Assembly (NCBI RefSeq): GCF_012641335.1
Contig: NZ_JABAID010000019.1
Span: 1-64,000 of the forward strand
Length of the DNA: 64,000 nucleotides
Direction: 5' to 3'
Origin: Novosphingobium sp. ERN07
GTDB taxonomy: Bacteria; Pseudomonadota; Alphaproteobacteria; Sphingomonadales; Sphingomonadaceae
In this document: positions 1 to 8,595 of the stretch, piece after piece
Layout: each line of letters begins with the position of its first letter
How positions within the stretch are numbered: the first letter of the stretch is position 1
Notes under the pieces: generated by a model
Seen by the model: only the letters and a program-made list of their open reading frames with translations
What the model was told of the DNA's origin: nothing
Database searches by the model: none
Made by a program: the position numbers and the translations under genes

Positions 1-86
1 CGGGATTATCATAGGAGTAGCGCCTCGGCCCAAATCAGGCCCGGCAAGCTCAACGCTGGGCATCACCCGCGCAAGGTGGGGGCCGC

Positions 87-645
87 ACAGCGCTTACGCT
101 GTACCGACAGGCGCAGATCTATGCCCGTCAGGGTATTCAGCTGGATCGCTCAACCCTTGCCGATTGGGTCGGCAGAGCGGCTTGGTATCTGCGCCCCTTG
201 CGCGATCAGTCGCGCGGCGATCAGAATGAGGTCCGCGGGCTTGCCGCTGACGAGCGTCGCGACGCCCGCGACCAGCGCAGCCGTCCGATCTTCGACGACC
301 TCTACAGGTTCCTCGAAGCACGCGGCCGGCAGGTCAGCGCCAAGGCCAAGCTATGCGAAGCGATCAGCTACGCCCTCAAACGCTAGGGTGGGCTGACACG
401 CTTCCTCGACGATGGCCGCATCGATCTCGACAGCAATGCCGTCGAACGCGCCATCCGCCCGCTGGCTCTCAACCGCAAGAACGCCCTGTTCGCAGGTTCC
501 GACGAAGGCGGCGATAACTGGGCGTTGATCGCCACACTCATCGAGAACTGGAAGCTCACCGGCATCAACCCGCACGCATGGCTGACCGCGACGCTCACCA
601 GCCTCGCCAATGGTCACTCAGCTTCGCGCATCGATCAGCTCTGCC
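87..645 (+). pseudogene. IS66-family transposase (TnpC) remnant
   Basis: One frame reads LYRQAQIYARQG, then LADWVGRAAW and LRPL, which are typical of the middle of IS66 TnpC. It then jumps directly to the distal part (SRPIFDDLYRFLEARG) and the C-terminal block RFLDDGRIDLDSNAVERAIRP followed by NRKNALFAGSDEGG and GINPHAWL. The stretch normally lying between LRPL and the SRPL-like block, which carries most of the DDE catalytic core, is missing in frame. A TAG at 384-386 replaces the tryptophan expected in YALxRWGGLTRFL, so the reading frame is also broken by a nonsense codon. The frame runs on past the usual LLPW-type end. No inverted repeats or target duplication could be identified; the left part lies outside the window. 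The element is dead and marks the left edge of the catabolic region. Confidence 0.85.
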
Positions 646-1042
646 CCACGCGCACGTGGGCTGAAAACACCGCTCACGGTGCTAACCTGGGTCAGAACCA
701 AAGAACTTCGATTTGCGACCAAGACCGAAATTGAAGGTCTCGACGGTCCCGAGCCACTATGGTGCAATCCAGCAAGCTGAATGAAAAGGGGCCGTGAGCA
801 TCTCGTGCCTTTGTCCGCTCATCCTGTCCTATAGCATGTCGAGCACAAGGTGAGGCCGTGCGGCTTCGATACGCGGTCTTGAACAGCAAGCAAGACTGAT
901 CGCAAACAAGCAAAAGCATTCTGAGAGCGAAAATCACCCCTTAAGAATGCGAACATTGCCCATTGCTTGGGGGGAACTGCCATGGTGGTATGGTCAAAGA
1001 TAAAGCCTCCTGGCGAAGTATAAGGAAGGAGTGGATTGTCTG
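646..1042. other. Intergenic stretch without a recognisable gene
   Basis: About 400 bases between the IS66 remnant and the PhyH gene. Only short ORFs without recognisable domains occur on either strand. I saw no 21-bp dyad of the kind found elsewhere in the window, no RNA gene and no clear IS end. It presumably holds the promoter of the downstream plus-strand genes. Confidence 0.5.
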
Positions 1043-2026
1043 ATGGCTAGCAAAGCGCTTTTCATGCCCGATGCGCCTGACGCCGATGTGCTGGCAGTGA
1101 GAGCGACACGGGAACTGCAGTCCTGCAACCACCTGCTTGAAGATCACGCTGCGCTGATGCGCTTTCATGACGAGGAGGGATATATCCTACTGCGTGGGGT
1201 GCTCGATCCTGTCTCGGTGCTGGAGGCGCGTGATGCGATGCTGGCGGTCGCAGCGCGGCACGGTCTGGTTGCAAGTGGCGATGCGAGCGCAATCTGGACA
1301 GGAATGGCCGCACCCGCAGGGATGGAGGAAAGTCCTGAATTTTCCGGCATTGCCCGCAAGCTGGTCGCAAATCCTGCCAATTCGGCGTTGTTCCATAAGG
1401 TTCTGGGCGAACCCGCAGCATTGCTCCCGATCGTGCAGTACCGGGTCTATCCTCCGGGCGGCTCGATCACGGGAATCCATCAGGATGGGTTCTTCAGCCC
1501 GGGAATTGTCAACTACAGGCCGGTATGGACACCGCTTACGCCGTGCGAGCGCGAGGTAGGCGGGCTGATGGTAGCGGTACGGCAATGCAACCGCGGATTT
1601 CTCCACAACGTGGCCAAGACCCCGAGCCCTGTCCCCGCCGGGGTCATCCCCGATGATGCCTGGGCCACAACCGACTACTTTCCAGGCGATGTGCTGATGA
1701 TCAACCCTTACACGCCGCACGCGTCGATGCCGAATACGTCCAAGCGTTGCCGGGTGACCCTCGACACCCGCGTGCAATCCGCGACTGACCCTCGCGTTCT
1801 GCTGGCGGAGATCATCAAGGCACGCGAAGACGAGATCCGAGTGCGCACGAGCGACGGGGGCGAGCGCTGCTTCCGCGTGGATGACGATACATTCATCCGT
1901 GTGGATCACCCCGGCGTGCGGCAGAAGCGCAACGAGTATGTGCCAACAGCACCGGCGGGCAAGCGCATTGTCGTGGTGTTCGACGGCGACCATGCCGTTA
2001 CCCTGCGCCGCAGCAGCGAAAACTGA
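1043..2026 (+). CDS. Phytanoyl-CoA dioxygenase (PhyH) family protein
   Basis: Predicted Fe(II)/2-oxoglutarate-dependent dioxygenase of 327 aa, a cytosolic hydroxylase family acting on acyl-CoAs and other small molecules. The facial triad is visible as H146-x-D148 (GIHQDGFF) and H226 (TPHASMPN), and R237 in SKRCRVTL fits the 2-oxoglutarate-binding arginine. I chose the ATG because AAGGAAGGAG lies about 12 bases upstream; an in-frame GTG at 1031 overlaps that ribosome binding site. The next gene follows after about 80 bases on the same strand. Substrate is unknown; hydroxylation of an acyl chain or ring carbon would fit the catabolic setting. Confidence 0.85.
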   Translation: MASKALFMPDAPDADVLAVRATRELQSCNHLLEDHAALMRFHDEEGYILLRGVLDPVSVLEARDAMLAVAARHGLVASGDASAIWTGMAAPAGMEESPEFSGIARKLVANPANSALFHKVLGEPAALLPIVQYRVYPPGGSITGIHQDGFFSPGIVNYRPVWTPLTPCEREVGGLMVAVRQCNRGFLHNVAKTPSPVPAGVIPDDAWATTDYFPGDVLMINPYTPHASMPNTSKRCRVTLDTRVQSATDPRVLLAEIIKAREDEIRVRTSDGGERCFRVDDDTFIRVDHPGVRQKRNEYVPTAPAGKRIVVVFDGDHAVTLRRSSEN

Positions 2027-2107
2027 AGCGCATCATCCCTCAAGCGGAAGTCGAGGTTCCAACCGCTTCCTGTCCCGTCCCCTTCCTGCTCCGGAGAATC
2101 TGATCGT

Positions 2108-2686
2108 ATGAACCGTATTCCGCCAATGCGCGTCGAGGATCTGACGGAAGAAGAGCAGGAGCGCTATCACAGCACGCCGAGTGGCAGGTCCAATCTCGCA
2201 ATGCTGCTCGCACACGCGCGTTCGATGCGCATTGGTATCGGCAGCGCGGTGAGCGCGATGATGAGCGATATCGAAGTGCCGCCCCTCGAGCGCCAGATTT
2301 GCGTGCTGGCAGTCCTTCATCTCGATCGCGGCGCATACGAATGGGCCCAGCATCTCGAAGTTTCCAAAGCGATGGGCATTCCCGACGAAAAGGTTGCAGC
2401 GATCGCCGACGACCGGTTTGGGGATCCTGCGTTCAATCATCGCGAGAAGGCGCTGCTCGCGTTCACCCGGCAGGTGGTCAAGACCGTGCGGGTCGATGAC
2501 TTCGTGTTTGACGCCGTCAAGGCGTTCTACTCCCTGCGCCAGATCGTGGAGTTGATCCATGTGATCGGGCTCTACATGCTGTTCGCGCGGGTTTCCGAGG
2601 TAGCGGAACTCGAACTTGACATGGTCATGGGCGGTGACTTCTGGAAGAGCGCAAATGCGGCTGCAGGCGTCGTGCACGAGGAGTAA
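2108..2686 (+). CDS. Carboxymuconolactone decarboxylase / AhpD-like family protein
   Basis: A 192-aa all-helical protein with the core family signature YEWAQHLEVSKAMG (E78 and H82 in the ExxxH position). It lacks the CxxC pair of AhpD peroxidases, so it belongs with the CMD-type members lacking redox cysteines. Such proteins often accompany aromatic or steroid catabolic genes with unassigned roles in isomerisation or decarboxylation. GGAG sits about 11 bases before the ATG. It follows the PhyH gene on the same strand and faces the AraC-type regulator tail to tail. The substrate cannot be told from the sequence. Confidence 0.85.
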   Translation: MNRIPPMRVEDLTEEEQERYHSTPSGRSNLAMLLAHARSMRIGIGSAVSAMMSDIEVPPLERQICVLAVLHLDRGAYEWAQHLEVSKAMGIPDEKVAAIADDRFGDPAFNHREKALLAFTRQVVKTVRVDDFVFDAVKAFYSLRQIVELIHVIGLYMLFARVSEVAELELDMVMGGDFWKSANAAAGVVHEE

Positions 2687-2815
2687 GCTTCACTCTGGCC
2701 ACTTTGGGCTAAACGGCTGAGTTCGGCCTCGTGGGCAGCCAGTGGCCCGATGCGTGTAACTCCGTCCCCAAGCGAGCCTGCGCCGTTGAAAACGGTTCTC
2801 ATACCCTTGAGGCGG

Positions 2816-3838
2816 TCAGGGAAGCGCGTCGGTCTGGGCGCGCACGAGGCCTTGCAAAGGAGGGGAGTGGTGCAATCGGGTGCGGCGCCAGGTTGACGGC
2901 GACATGCCGGCATGCGCGGCGAATACATCGCGAAACGAGGCGACATCTCGGTATCCGACGAGTTGGGCGATCTCTGAGACCGTGCGGCGTGTCTCGACCA
3001 GCATGCTCGCAGCGGTCTCGCAGCGCAGCCGTTGGACGTAGCTGCGAGGCGTGTCTCCTCCCGTTGCGCGGAACCGGCGGATCAGGCCCTGATGCGAAAC
3101 GCCAAGTTCACGCGCGAGATCGGCGATGCGGAAGTCCCGCGCAAAACGGTCCCGGATCCAAGTCCGCGCACGAGCGACAACGGGATCGGGCTCATTGGCG
3201 ACGAAGCCGACATCGCCCTCAGGCGGTTCGCGCAGAGCCAGGCTCTCGGCAATTGCCGTCGAGAAGCCAGCCGCCAGCAGACGAATTGCCAGTGCGCCGT
3301 TTTGCCAGTCACGACTGCAGGTGATCCTGGGAGCAGGTCCGTCCGATACACATAGCGTGCGTGTCTTCGCGATGCTCACTCTGGGAAAGAGGTCCTGGAA
3401 GGCGGCTGTGAGGCGAGGCGGTACGGCACATTCGCCTCCATCGAGCAATCCAGCGGCTGCGAGGTGAAAGACTGATGCACCGGCTGCTCCAGCAGGCGTG
3501 CCAGCGGCTGCGCGCGCCAGCCACACATGGAATGCCTCGGCCGCCTTGAGTATGGCCTGGAGATGCTCGATCGTTCCGATCTGGAAGGCGGGCAGATAGA
3601 TCAGCCGGGCATCTTCGATTGCCGTGAAAGTGGTGCTGCACGGCAGGGGCATTCCCCCTGCGAAGTGAACGGGCGCGCCCGTCGAGGCCGCAATCGTGAG
3701 GCGGGTTGCCACTCCTGCGTAATTGCCAAGTGCTTCGTTGCTCTCGAACACTTCGCCCAGGCGCGCATGAATGTCTGTCATTGCGCCAAGGCTGACTGCC
3801 AACGTGCGAGGAGAGACGAAAACGGCAATGTTGGCCAT
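2816..3838 (-). CDS. AraC-family transcriptional regulator, GlxA/FtrA type
   Basis: A 340-aa regulator. The N-terminal half resembles the DJ-1/PfpI-like ligand domain (MANIAVFVSPRTLAVSLGAM start, conserved block DARLIYLPAFQIG near 80-90). The C-terminal 100 residues form the two AraC helix-turn-helices (ADLARELGVSHQGLIRRFR and VSEIAQLVGYRDVASFRDVF, ending in AGMSPSTWRR). The frame stays open about 97 codons further upstream, but that extension is basic and featureless; MANIAVF is the natural family start. It is convergent with the CMD gene and separated from the next minus-strand gene by a hairpin. Its regulon is unknown; the adjoining minus-strand operon is the obvious candidate. Confidence 0.85.
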   Translation of the reverse strand: MANIAVFVSPRTLAVSLGAMTDIHARLGEVFESNEALGNYAGVATRLTIAASTGAPVHFAGGMPLPCSTTFTAIEDARLIYLPAFQIGTIEHLQAILKAAEAFHVWLARAAAGTPAGAAGASVFHLAAAGLLDGGECAVPPRLTAAFQDLFPRVSIAKTRTLCVSDGPAPRITCSRDWQNGALAIRLLAAGFSTAIAESLALREPPEGDVGFVANEPDPVVARARTWIRDRFARDFRIADLARELGVSHQGLIRRFRATGGDTPRSYVQRLRCETAASMLVETRRTVSEIAQLVGYRDVASFRDVFAAHAGMSPSTWRRTRLHHSPPLQGLVRAQTDALP

Positions 3839-4026
3839 GGTCCGGGACTCGCTCCTTGCCTGCGGAATTGCTGCGCGAAGCGCTGCTGAGCGCCGTGCAA
3901 CAGGTTTCGGGCCCGATCGACGTACTGGTTCGCGATCTAGGGTTCTAGAGCGCTTTTCGCCAAGACTGGTTCGCCAGGTTGCGGACCGGTTCCGGACCGA
4001 TCGCAGTGCCGATTGCCAACCACACC

Positions 4027-4066
4027 CCGCCGCTAGAGGTACCCGATGATGGTACCTTCTCGGCGG
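4027..4066 (-). terminator. Nested inverted repeat downstream of a minus-strand operon
   Basis: CCGCCG-CTAG-AGGTACC-(7 nt)-GGTACCT-TCT-CGGCGG: the inner arms are perfect 7-mers and the outer arms perfect 6-mers, separated by a small internal loop. It begins about 14 bases past the stop of the 100-aa protein in its direction of transcription, where a terminator would sit. There is no run of T residues after it, so it may be a Rho-assisted terminator or mRNA-stabilising hairpin, or an operator upstream of the AraC-type gene. Confidence 0.45.
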
Positions 4067-4079
4067 AGTGTGCTCACGG

Positions 4080-4382
4080 TCACTGCGGATCGAGGAAATT
4101 GAACCGCACGCTTGATCCATCGATCGCATCGGTCATCTGCATGTCCTTGCTGGCGCCCATGAGTGCCTGCATCAACACGGCCGGAGGTTCGTCGGAAACT
4201 TCGTAGATTGCGGTAAATTCACCGGTCGGTTGCCCGTCCGGACCGATACAGGCATTGAAGGTACCCGAAAGGAAGCCTGGAACCTGTGTCACCTCGCCGA
4301 TATGGGTGCCGGTGTACCAGGCCTTGTATTCATCTTCGCGCCCTTCATTGGCGCGTGAATTGACGAGTAGCAGACGGGGCAT
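4080..4382 (-). CDS. EthD/DUF4286-like dimeric alpha-beta barrel protein
   Basis: A 100-aa protein (MPRLLLVNSRANEGREDEYKAW then HIGEVTQVPGF) with the ferredoxin-like dimeric barrel pattern: a first beta strand, a helix containing the YxxWYxxxHI motif, then LSGTFNA and EFTAIYEV strands. Small proteins of this class accompany ether, steroid and aromatic catabolic operons, either as monooxygenase-like enzymes or as binding or aldol-type auxiliary proteins. It lies 33 bases downstream of the DUF1214-type gene, probably in one operon. The specific reaction is not known. Confidence 0.7.
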   Translation of the reverse strand: MPRLLLVNSRANEGREDEYKAWYTGTHIGEVTQVPGFLSGTFNACIGPDGQPTGEFTAIYEVSDEPPAVLMQALMGASKDMQMTDAIDGSSVRFNFLDPQ

Positions 4383-4415
4383 GATCGCATTCCTTTCGCA
4401 ATGACCGGGATTGAT

Positions 4416-5678
4416 TCAGGCGGTGATGCGGCGCCGGTACGCTGCAACACGGTTTTCGAGACGAGACTTGCGCTCGGCAGTTTCGACCCACAAGGTGCCG
4501 ACGGGCAATTCGTGGCGCAACCTGTCGATCGTCGTCAGTGTCAGCCTGGCCTTGATCGGACGACCGTCGGGCTTCATTCGTTGCCAGCGCAGGATCGAGT
4601 GCACGCGGCTCTGCCCCCCGGTATCGAGCCAGTTGGCAATGCCGGGATCGCGACGCGCGATTACGACACGGACCAGCCCGTCAGCATCGACGTGGCTTTG
4701 CGCCGCAGTCAGGCTCGATTGGATGCGATGATAATCAAGGCTGCGATAGAGCCATTCGGTGAGCTGTACCGCAGCATAGCCCGCGTCGACCGGATCATAG
4801 GTGATCACTGCGGCATCGTCGGGGCCGAGGTCGAAGGTTCCGTTGCATATTCCCTGAGTAACGAGCCCACCGCCCGAGCCACGCATGGCCTCGGCCTGCG
4901 TGATCGAGTTGAGCGCCATTCCGCTCCAGATGTTCTGGAACCAGAAGTACAGATAGAGATCGTTCAGTGCGTGTTCGATTGCCCGGGTTGCCATGTCCTG
5001 CGTGGTGAGGGGGGCGGTGCGTGCTTCGCCGATGCGCTCGATCTGGAGATCGAGCGGCGTTTCGCGTGCCCAATCCATCATTGAATCCCGAACGAACAGG
5101 AAGCGCGTGCCGGGCGAGGTGGTCAAGTGATTGGCTCGCCCGTTCGCGGGCTTGTCGTCTATCGTCAGGTCAAACCAGCCATCGGGTGCAATTGCCAGTT
5201 CGTGGTCTTCAACTGTCTGGACCGTCTGGCTCGTGCCGTAGTTCGCGGTCAGCGTAAACGAGATGTTGGCCGCCTTGGCATCAGGCTGGGCGGGCAGGCG
5301 TCCGATGATCCGGTAGGCAGTGCCATGCTCGATCCCGGCCAGGCGGTAGCAGTTGTCCGGATTGTCTCCTCCGGTTCGCGAGCCAACGACTTCATGGTCT
5401 GCCACCTGGCCGGGCCAGCGGTAAGCGGGCATGAAGTCACGGACAAACTTGGGGTGCTGCGCGTCCGAGGCTGCTGCCTTGAACAGCCAGTTATTCAAGA
5501 ACTCGTCGGCAAAGGCCGACAACAGCGGCTTTGCTTGGACTGGCATACGATCGCTGTATCCCCGCGCAAACAGCATCTCGATGATGGCGCGGGTCGATGA
5601 AACCCTAGGATCGGCGCGCATCGCGAGCACATCGCTCTCGGCCAGAAACTGGCCACGATTGGCGATGGGATTGGTCAT
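4416..5678 (-). CDS. DUF1214-type conserved protein (copy 1)
   Basis: A 420-aa soluble protein without signal peptide or membrane segment. It shares layout and motifs with the protein at 48389-49573, notably ARRDPGIANWLDTGG against NVDPGVPNWLDTAG, plus the final LRHELPVGTLW block against LRAHLPTGTPV. This matches the DUF1214-like C-terminal region known from uncharacterised bacterial proteins. I know of no proven reaction. Both copies sit close to a sulfotransferase and an alcohol dehydrogenase or SDR, which suggests a shared step. An SDR gene ends 120 bases upstream. Confidence 0.7.
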   Translation of the reverse strand: MTNPIANRGQFLAESDVLAMRADPRVSSTRAIIEMLFARGYSDRMPVQAKPLLSAFADEFLNNWLFKAAASDAQHPKFVRDFMPAYRWPGQVADHEVVGSRTGGDNPDNCYRLAGIEHGTAYRIIGRLPAQPDAKAANISFTLTANYGTSQTVQTVEDHELAIAPDGWFDLTIDDKPANGRANHLTTSPGTRFLFVRDSMMDWARETPLDLQIERIGEARTAPLTTQDMATRAIEHALNDLYLYFWFQNIWSGMALNSITQAEAMRGSGGGLVTQGICNGTFDLGPDDAAVITYDPVDAGYAAVQLTEWLYRSLDYHRIQSSLTAAQSHVDADGLVRVVIARRDPGIANWLDTGGQSRVHSILRWQRMKPDGRPIKARLTLTTIDRLRHELPVGTLWVETAERKSRLENRVAAYRRRITA

Positions 5679-5769
5679 GGCATGCTCTCCCGTGTGTCTT
5701 GCGATGCTGGATCGGCCCGATAATCCCGGCCTACGATGTCAGTTCCTTCAGACATGAGGGAGACTGTCG

Positions 5770-5785
5770 TTTGCGAAATTGCAAA
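5770..5785. promoter_or_regulatory. Short palindrome TTTGC-GAAATT-GCAAA
   Basis: Perfect 5-bp arms around an AT-rich spacer, in the only gap (about 120 bases) inside the 4.1-9.4 kb minus-strand block, roughly 90 bases upstream of the DUF1214-type gene. It differs from the 21-bp dyads elsewhere. It may be an operator or part of an internal promoter; the arms are short enough to be chance. Confidence 0.25.
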
Positions 5786-5798
5786 TGATTCAAAGTGT

Positions 5799-6590
5799 TC
5801 AGGGATACATGAAGAGCCCGCCATCGACCTGAAAGGTCATGCCAGTGAGAAAGGCGGCATCATCGCTGGCAAGGAATACTGCGATCCGGCCGCCGTCGGC
5901 AAAAATGTCGCCGAAGCGGCGCAACGGGATGCCAGCCGCAGCGGCCGCTGTTGCAGCCGGGTCTCCGCCCGTATGGTTGCGCAGAGCGTCGGTCTCGATG
6001 GCCGGATTGATGACGTTGCAAGTGATTGCATGCTTGCCCCACTCGCGCGCGGCGGTTCGGGACAGGCCGCGGATCGCTTCCTTCGCGGCATTATAGGCAA
6101 CCGAGCCTTCATTGCCTGCCTGGCCCCAGTAAGAGCCGAAGTTGATGATCCGTCCTCGGCCCGAGGCGACGAGGTGGGGAAACGCAGCCTTCATGAAGAG
6201 ATAGCTTGCCGTCGGTCCGGTCTGGAAGGTCAGATCCCACTCCGCGTCGCGGAATTTCTCTATGCCTGTCAGCACCGGCGAGGAATCTGGGGCATCCTTG
6301 GTCCCAAAGGCTTGGGCATTGTTGACGAGTATGTCGAGACCGCCGAAGGCCGATACCGCCCGCTCGACCGTGGCCACGATGTCAGCGTGCTCGCCGACGT
6401 CACAGATCTGGCCAACCGCTGTGCCGCCAGCTTGGGCAACGATAGAAAGTGTGTCGTCGATCGAACCCTGGCTGCGCGACGCGACAACAACCTTGGCGCC
6501 TTCACGCGCCAGTTCGACTGCAATGCCGCGCCCGATACCTCGGCCCGACCCTGTAACAATGGCGACCCGTCCTTCGAGAATGCCGGTCAT
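5799..6590 (-). CDS. SDR-family oxidoreductase
   Basis: A 263-aa classical short-chain dehydrogenase. TGSGRGIG (13-20) is the dinucleotide-binding motif, NNAQ follows at 90-93, and S153, Y166 and K170 form the catalytic set (NFGSYWG, AYNAAKEA). It ends in FQVDGGLFMYP, the usual C-terminal strand. The open frame extends upstream, but MTGILEGRVAIVTG is the proper family start. It lies 26 bases downstream of another SDR in a run of minus-strand genes. It should interconvert an alcohol and a ketone with NAD(P); the specificity is not visible. Confidence 0.88.
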   Translation of the reverse strand: MTGILEGRVAIVTGSGRGIGRGIAVELAREGAKVVVASRSQGSIDDTLSIVAQAGGTAVGQICDVGEHADIVATVERAVSAFGGLDILVNNAQAFGTKDAPDSSPVLTGIEKFRDAEWDLTFQTGPTASYLFMKAAFPHLVASGRGRIINFGSYWGQAGNEGSVAYNAAKEAIRGLSRTAAREWGKHAITCNVINPAIETDALRNHTGGDPAATAAAAAGIPLRRFGDIFADGGRIAVFLASDDAAFLTGMTFQVDGGLFMYP

Positions 6591-6616
6591 GTCGTTCTTC
6601 CTTTCCTTCTGGAGCG

Positions 6617-7378
6617 TCACTTGGCCGCCCAGCCGCCATCGACCGGAATGACCAGTCCTGTGACACCCGAACTCGCAGGGGAAGCTGCCCACAGGATCGC
6701 CTCGGCAATCTCCTGCGTCGTCATCATGCGATTCATCGGCTGAAACTCCGCCGCGATCGCCGCACGGGTTGCCGGCGGCATGCTGCTCTCGATATTTGGC
6801 GTTAAAGTCAGCCCTGGGGCGACGACGTTGACGCGGACGTTCTCGGGCGCAAGCGTCACTGCGGCATGTTGGCTGAGGTGAACCACGCCGGCCTTTGCTG
6901 CGGCATAGGCCGGAGAGGCAAATCGGGTCACACGGATGCCGGCCAGTGAGGCGATGTTGACGATCGCGCCGCCACCACTGCGACGAAGCGCGGGAATTGC
7001 GTACTTCATGCCGAGCATGCAACTGGTCAGGCACTGGCACACGGTCGCATTCCAAGCTTCCAGCGCAGTGTCTTCAAGAGGAGCGTCCCAGCGGTCCCCC
7101 GCGCCAAAATTGCCGACATTGTGTACGGCGATGTCTAGCCGTCCGAAAGTCGACAGGGTTTCCTCAACCGTGCGAGCAGCGTCGGGTTCAAGCGTGGCGT
7201 CGGCGCGGATCGCGAACTGACCGCTATCTCCCGGCGGTGCGGAATCGAGGATATCGGTCCAGGCCACTTTTGCCCCGTGATTGCGCAGGGCCATAACTGT
7301 TGCGCGGCCGATGCCGTTGCCGCCACCCGTAACGAGAGCCACTTTGCCTGCAAGCGGACCAGATTTCTGCACAGTCAC
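6617..7378 (-). CDS. SDR-family oxidoreductase
   Basis: A 253-aa classical SDR with TGGGNGIG at 17-24 and catalytic S144, Y158 and K162 (NIASLAG, AYAAAKAG). The usual NNAG is HNVGN here, a tolerated variant. The C-terminal GLVIPVDGGW strand is present. Its start overlaps the sulfotransferase stop by 4 bases (ATGA), so the two are probably translationally coupled. The neighbourhood (three SDRs plus a sulfotransferase) indicates successive oxidation of hydroxyl groups on a bulky substrate, which is inference. Confidence 0.88.
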   Translation of the reverse strand: MTVQKSGPLAGKVALVTGGGNGIGRATVMALRNHGAKVAWTDILDSAPPGDSGQFAIRADATLEPDAARTVEETLSTFGRLDIAVHNVGNFGAGDRWDAPLEDTALEAWNATVCQCLTSCMLGMKYAIPALRRSGGGAIVNIASLAGIRVTRFASPAYAAAKAGVVHLSQHAAVTLAPENVRVNVVAPGLTLTPNIESSMPPATRAAIAAEFQPMNRMMTTQEIAEAILWAASPASSGVTGLVIPVDGGWAAK

Positions 7379-8595
7379 ACCCGCTTCTCCCGCGCGACCT
7401 TGAACTGGTCCATGTAGTGGCCGAAGTGTGCTTCGATCTGCGCTTCATCCAGCCCGAACTCAGCCAGCGTATAGTGCCGCGCCGGTCCCTTTCCGTGTTG
7501 ATCGCGGTCCAGATGACGCAGCAGCGCTTCACGGTAGGAGGCTGTGAACGGGATCGCGAAGCGGTCATAGAGAGCCGCGACGGTCTCGAGTGGGTGTGCG
7601 GTCAAATCCGCGAAGTGTACGTCGAATACGTTGGCGTCCGAACCTGGACCCTTCCGCCACGTGGTATAGGCGTTCATCGCCTCCGACCAGCCCACGAGTT
7701 GTCCTGCACCAACTTCGGCGGGATCGCTCGCCAGGTCAGAGAACAACCGACGCAGCCCCATGAATAGACTGGCGATTGACGGGATGACTTTGGCAGGGTC
7801 GCGATGATTTACGTAGATTGCAGCATCGGGAAACGCGAGCCGCATTTCCTCCCACGCGAACATGTGCCCCGGTGCCTTGAGTGCCCAGCGTCCGCCGGGC
7901 TTTGCCGCCTGAAGCGCTTGCATAACCCCGATCTGCCAACGCAACCCGCTGGCGGCCTTGTCGGCCATGATTGCGGCAAATGTCGGCGCGTTCCAGTAAA
8001 CCGAATAAAGCGAGCCGATATCGCCTTCCTGAAGGAATATGCATTCTTCGGGCAGTTCTGCACCAAAAGGGTGGATGCGGGTGAGCGCATCTTCTGTCAT
8101 CCCCTGAAAGGCGAGGATATCGCGGTAGAGCAATTCGCGCGGGTCGTCTCCCGGCAGCGCCGCAGGAATCGCGGCTTCAAATGCGCGGGCAACGCGATTG
8201 GCAGGGTCCTGAGTGAGACAGCCGTGGAGGAAAGTGGTGCCTGCACGCGGAAGTCCGCTGCCAATCAGAGGTGAGACTAGAGGCTGCGCATCGATCCCCG
8301 GAAGCGTCTTGCGCATCGCTAAATAGCGCAGCCGTGAGACCAGCATCGTGTGAAACCGCGAATGGGTGCGACTGCGACCGAGCGGAGTAAGCTGTGCATC
8401 CTCTTCAATCGCATGGCAAAGCAACGAAAAATCGTGGCGAAAGCGCTCTTCATCCCAACGCTTTCCGCCCCAGTCGGACAGCCCGGTGGCCGCTTCTGCC
8501 GCGGTGATGAGTGCCGCCGGATCGAGAGTTGCTGCGAAGGGCATGAGGGCAGCGGCGTAAGGCCCGCAAAGATCAGCCGACACCGAAGCCTCCAT
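7375..8595 (-). CDS. Sulfotransferase-family protein (copy 1)
   Basis: A 406-aa protein of the PAPS-dependent sulfotransferase fold. GLPRAGTTFLH (114-124) is the 5'-phosphosulfate loop and NHRDPAKVIPS (from 263) the 3'-phosphate motif. WALKAPGHMF (237-246) is typical of the bacterial Sulfotransfer_3 group. It overlaps the upstream SDR by 23 bases and the downstream SDR by 4. It may sulfonate a hydroxylated intermediate, but many family members in sphingomonad and mycobacterial catabolic clusters have no proven activity. A second, distant copy lies at 46630-47775. Confidence 0.82.
   Translation of the reverse strand: MEASVSADLCGPYAAALMPFAATLDPAALITAAEAATGLSDWGGKRWDEERFRHDFSLLCHAIEEDAQLTPLGRSRTHSRFHTMLVSRLRYLAMRKTLPGIDAQPLVSPLIGSGLPRAGTTFLHGCLTQDPANRVARAFEAAIPAALPGDDPRELLYRDILAFQGMTEDALTRIHPFGAELPEECIFLQEGDIGSLYSVYWNAPTFAAIMADKAASGLRWQIGVMQALQAAKPGGRWALKAPGHMFAWEEMRLAFPDAAIYVNHRDPAKVIPSIASLFMGLRRLFSDLASDPAEVGAGQLVGWSEAMNAYTTWRKGPGSDANVFDVHFADLTAHPLETVAALYDRFAIPFTASYREALLRHLDRDQHGKGPARHYTLAEFGLDEAQIEAHFGHYMDQFKVAREKRV

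Noticed and set aside
2697..2747. GGCCACT ... AGTGGCC inverted repeat between convergent CMD and AraC-type genes
   Set aside because: Loop of about 37 bases and no T tract; too weak to call a terminator.
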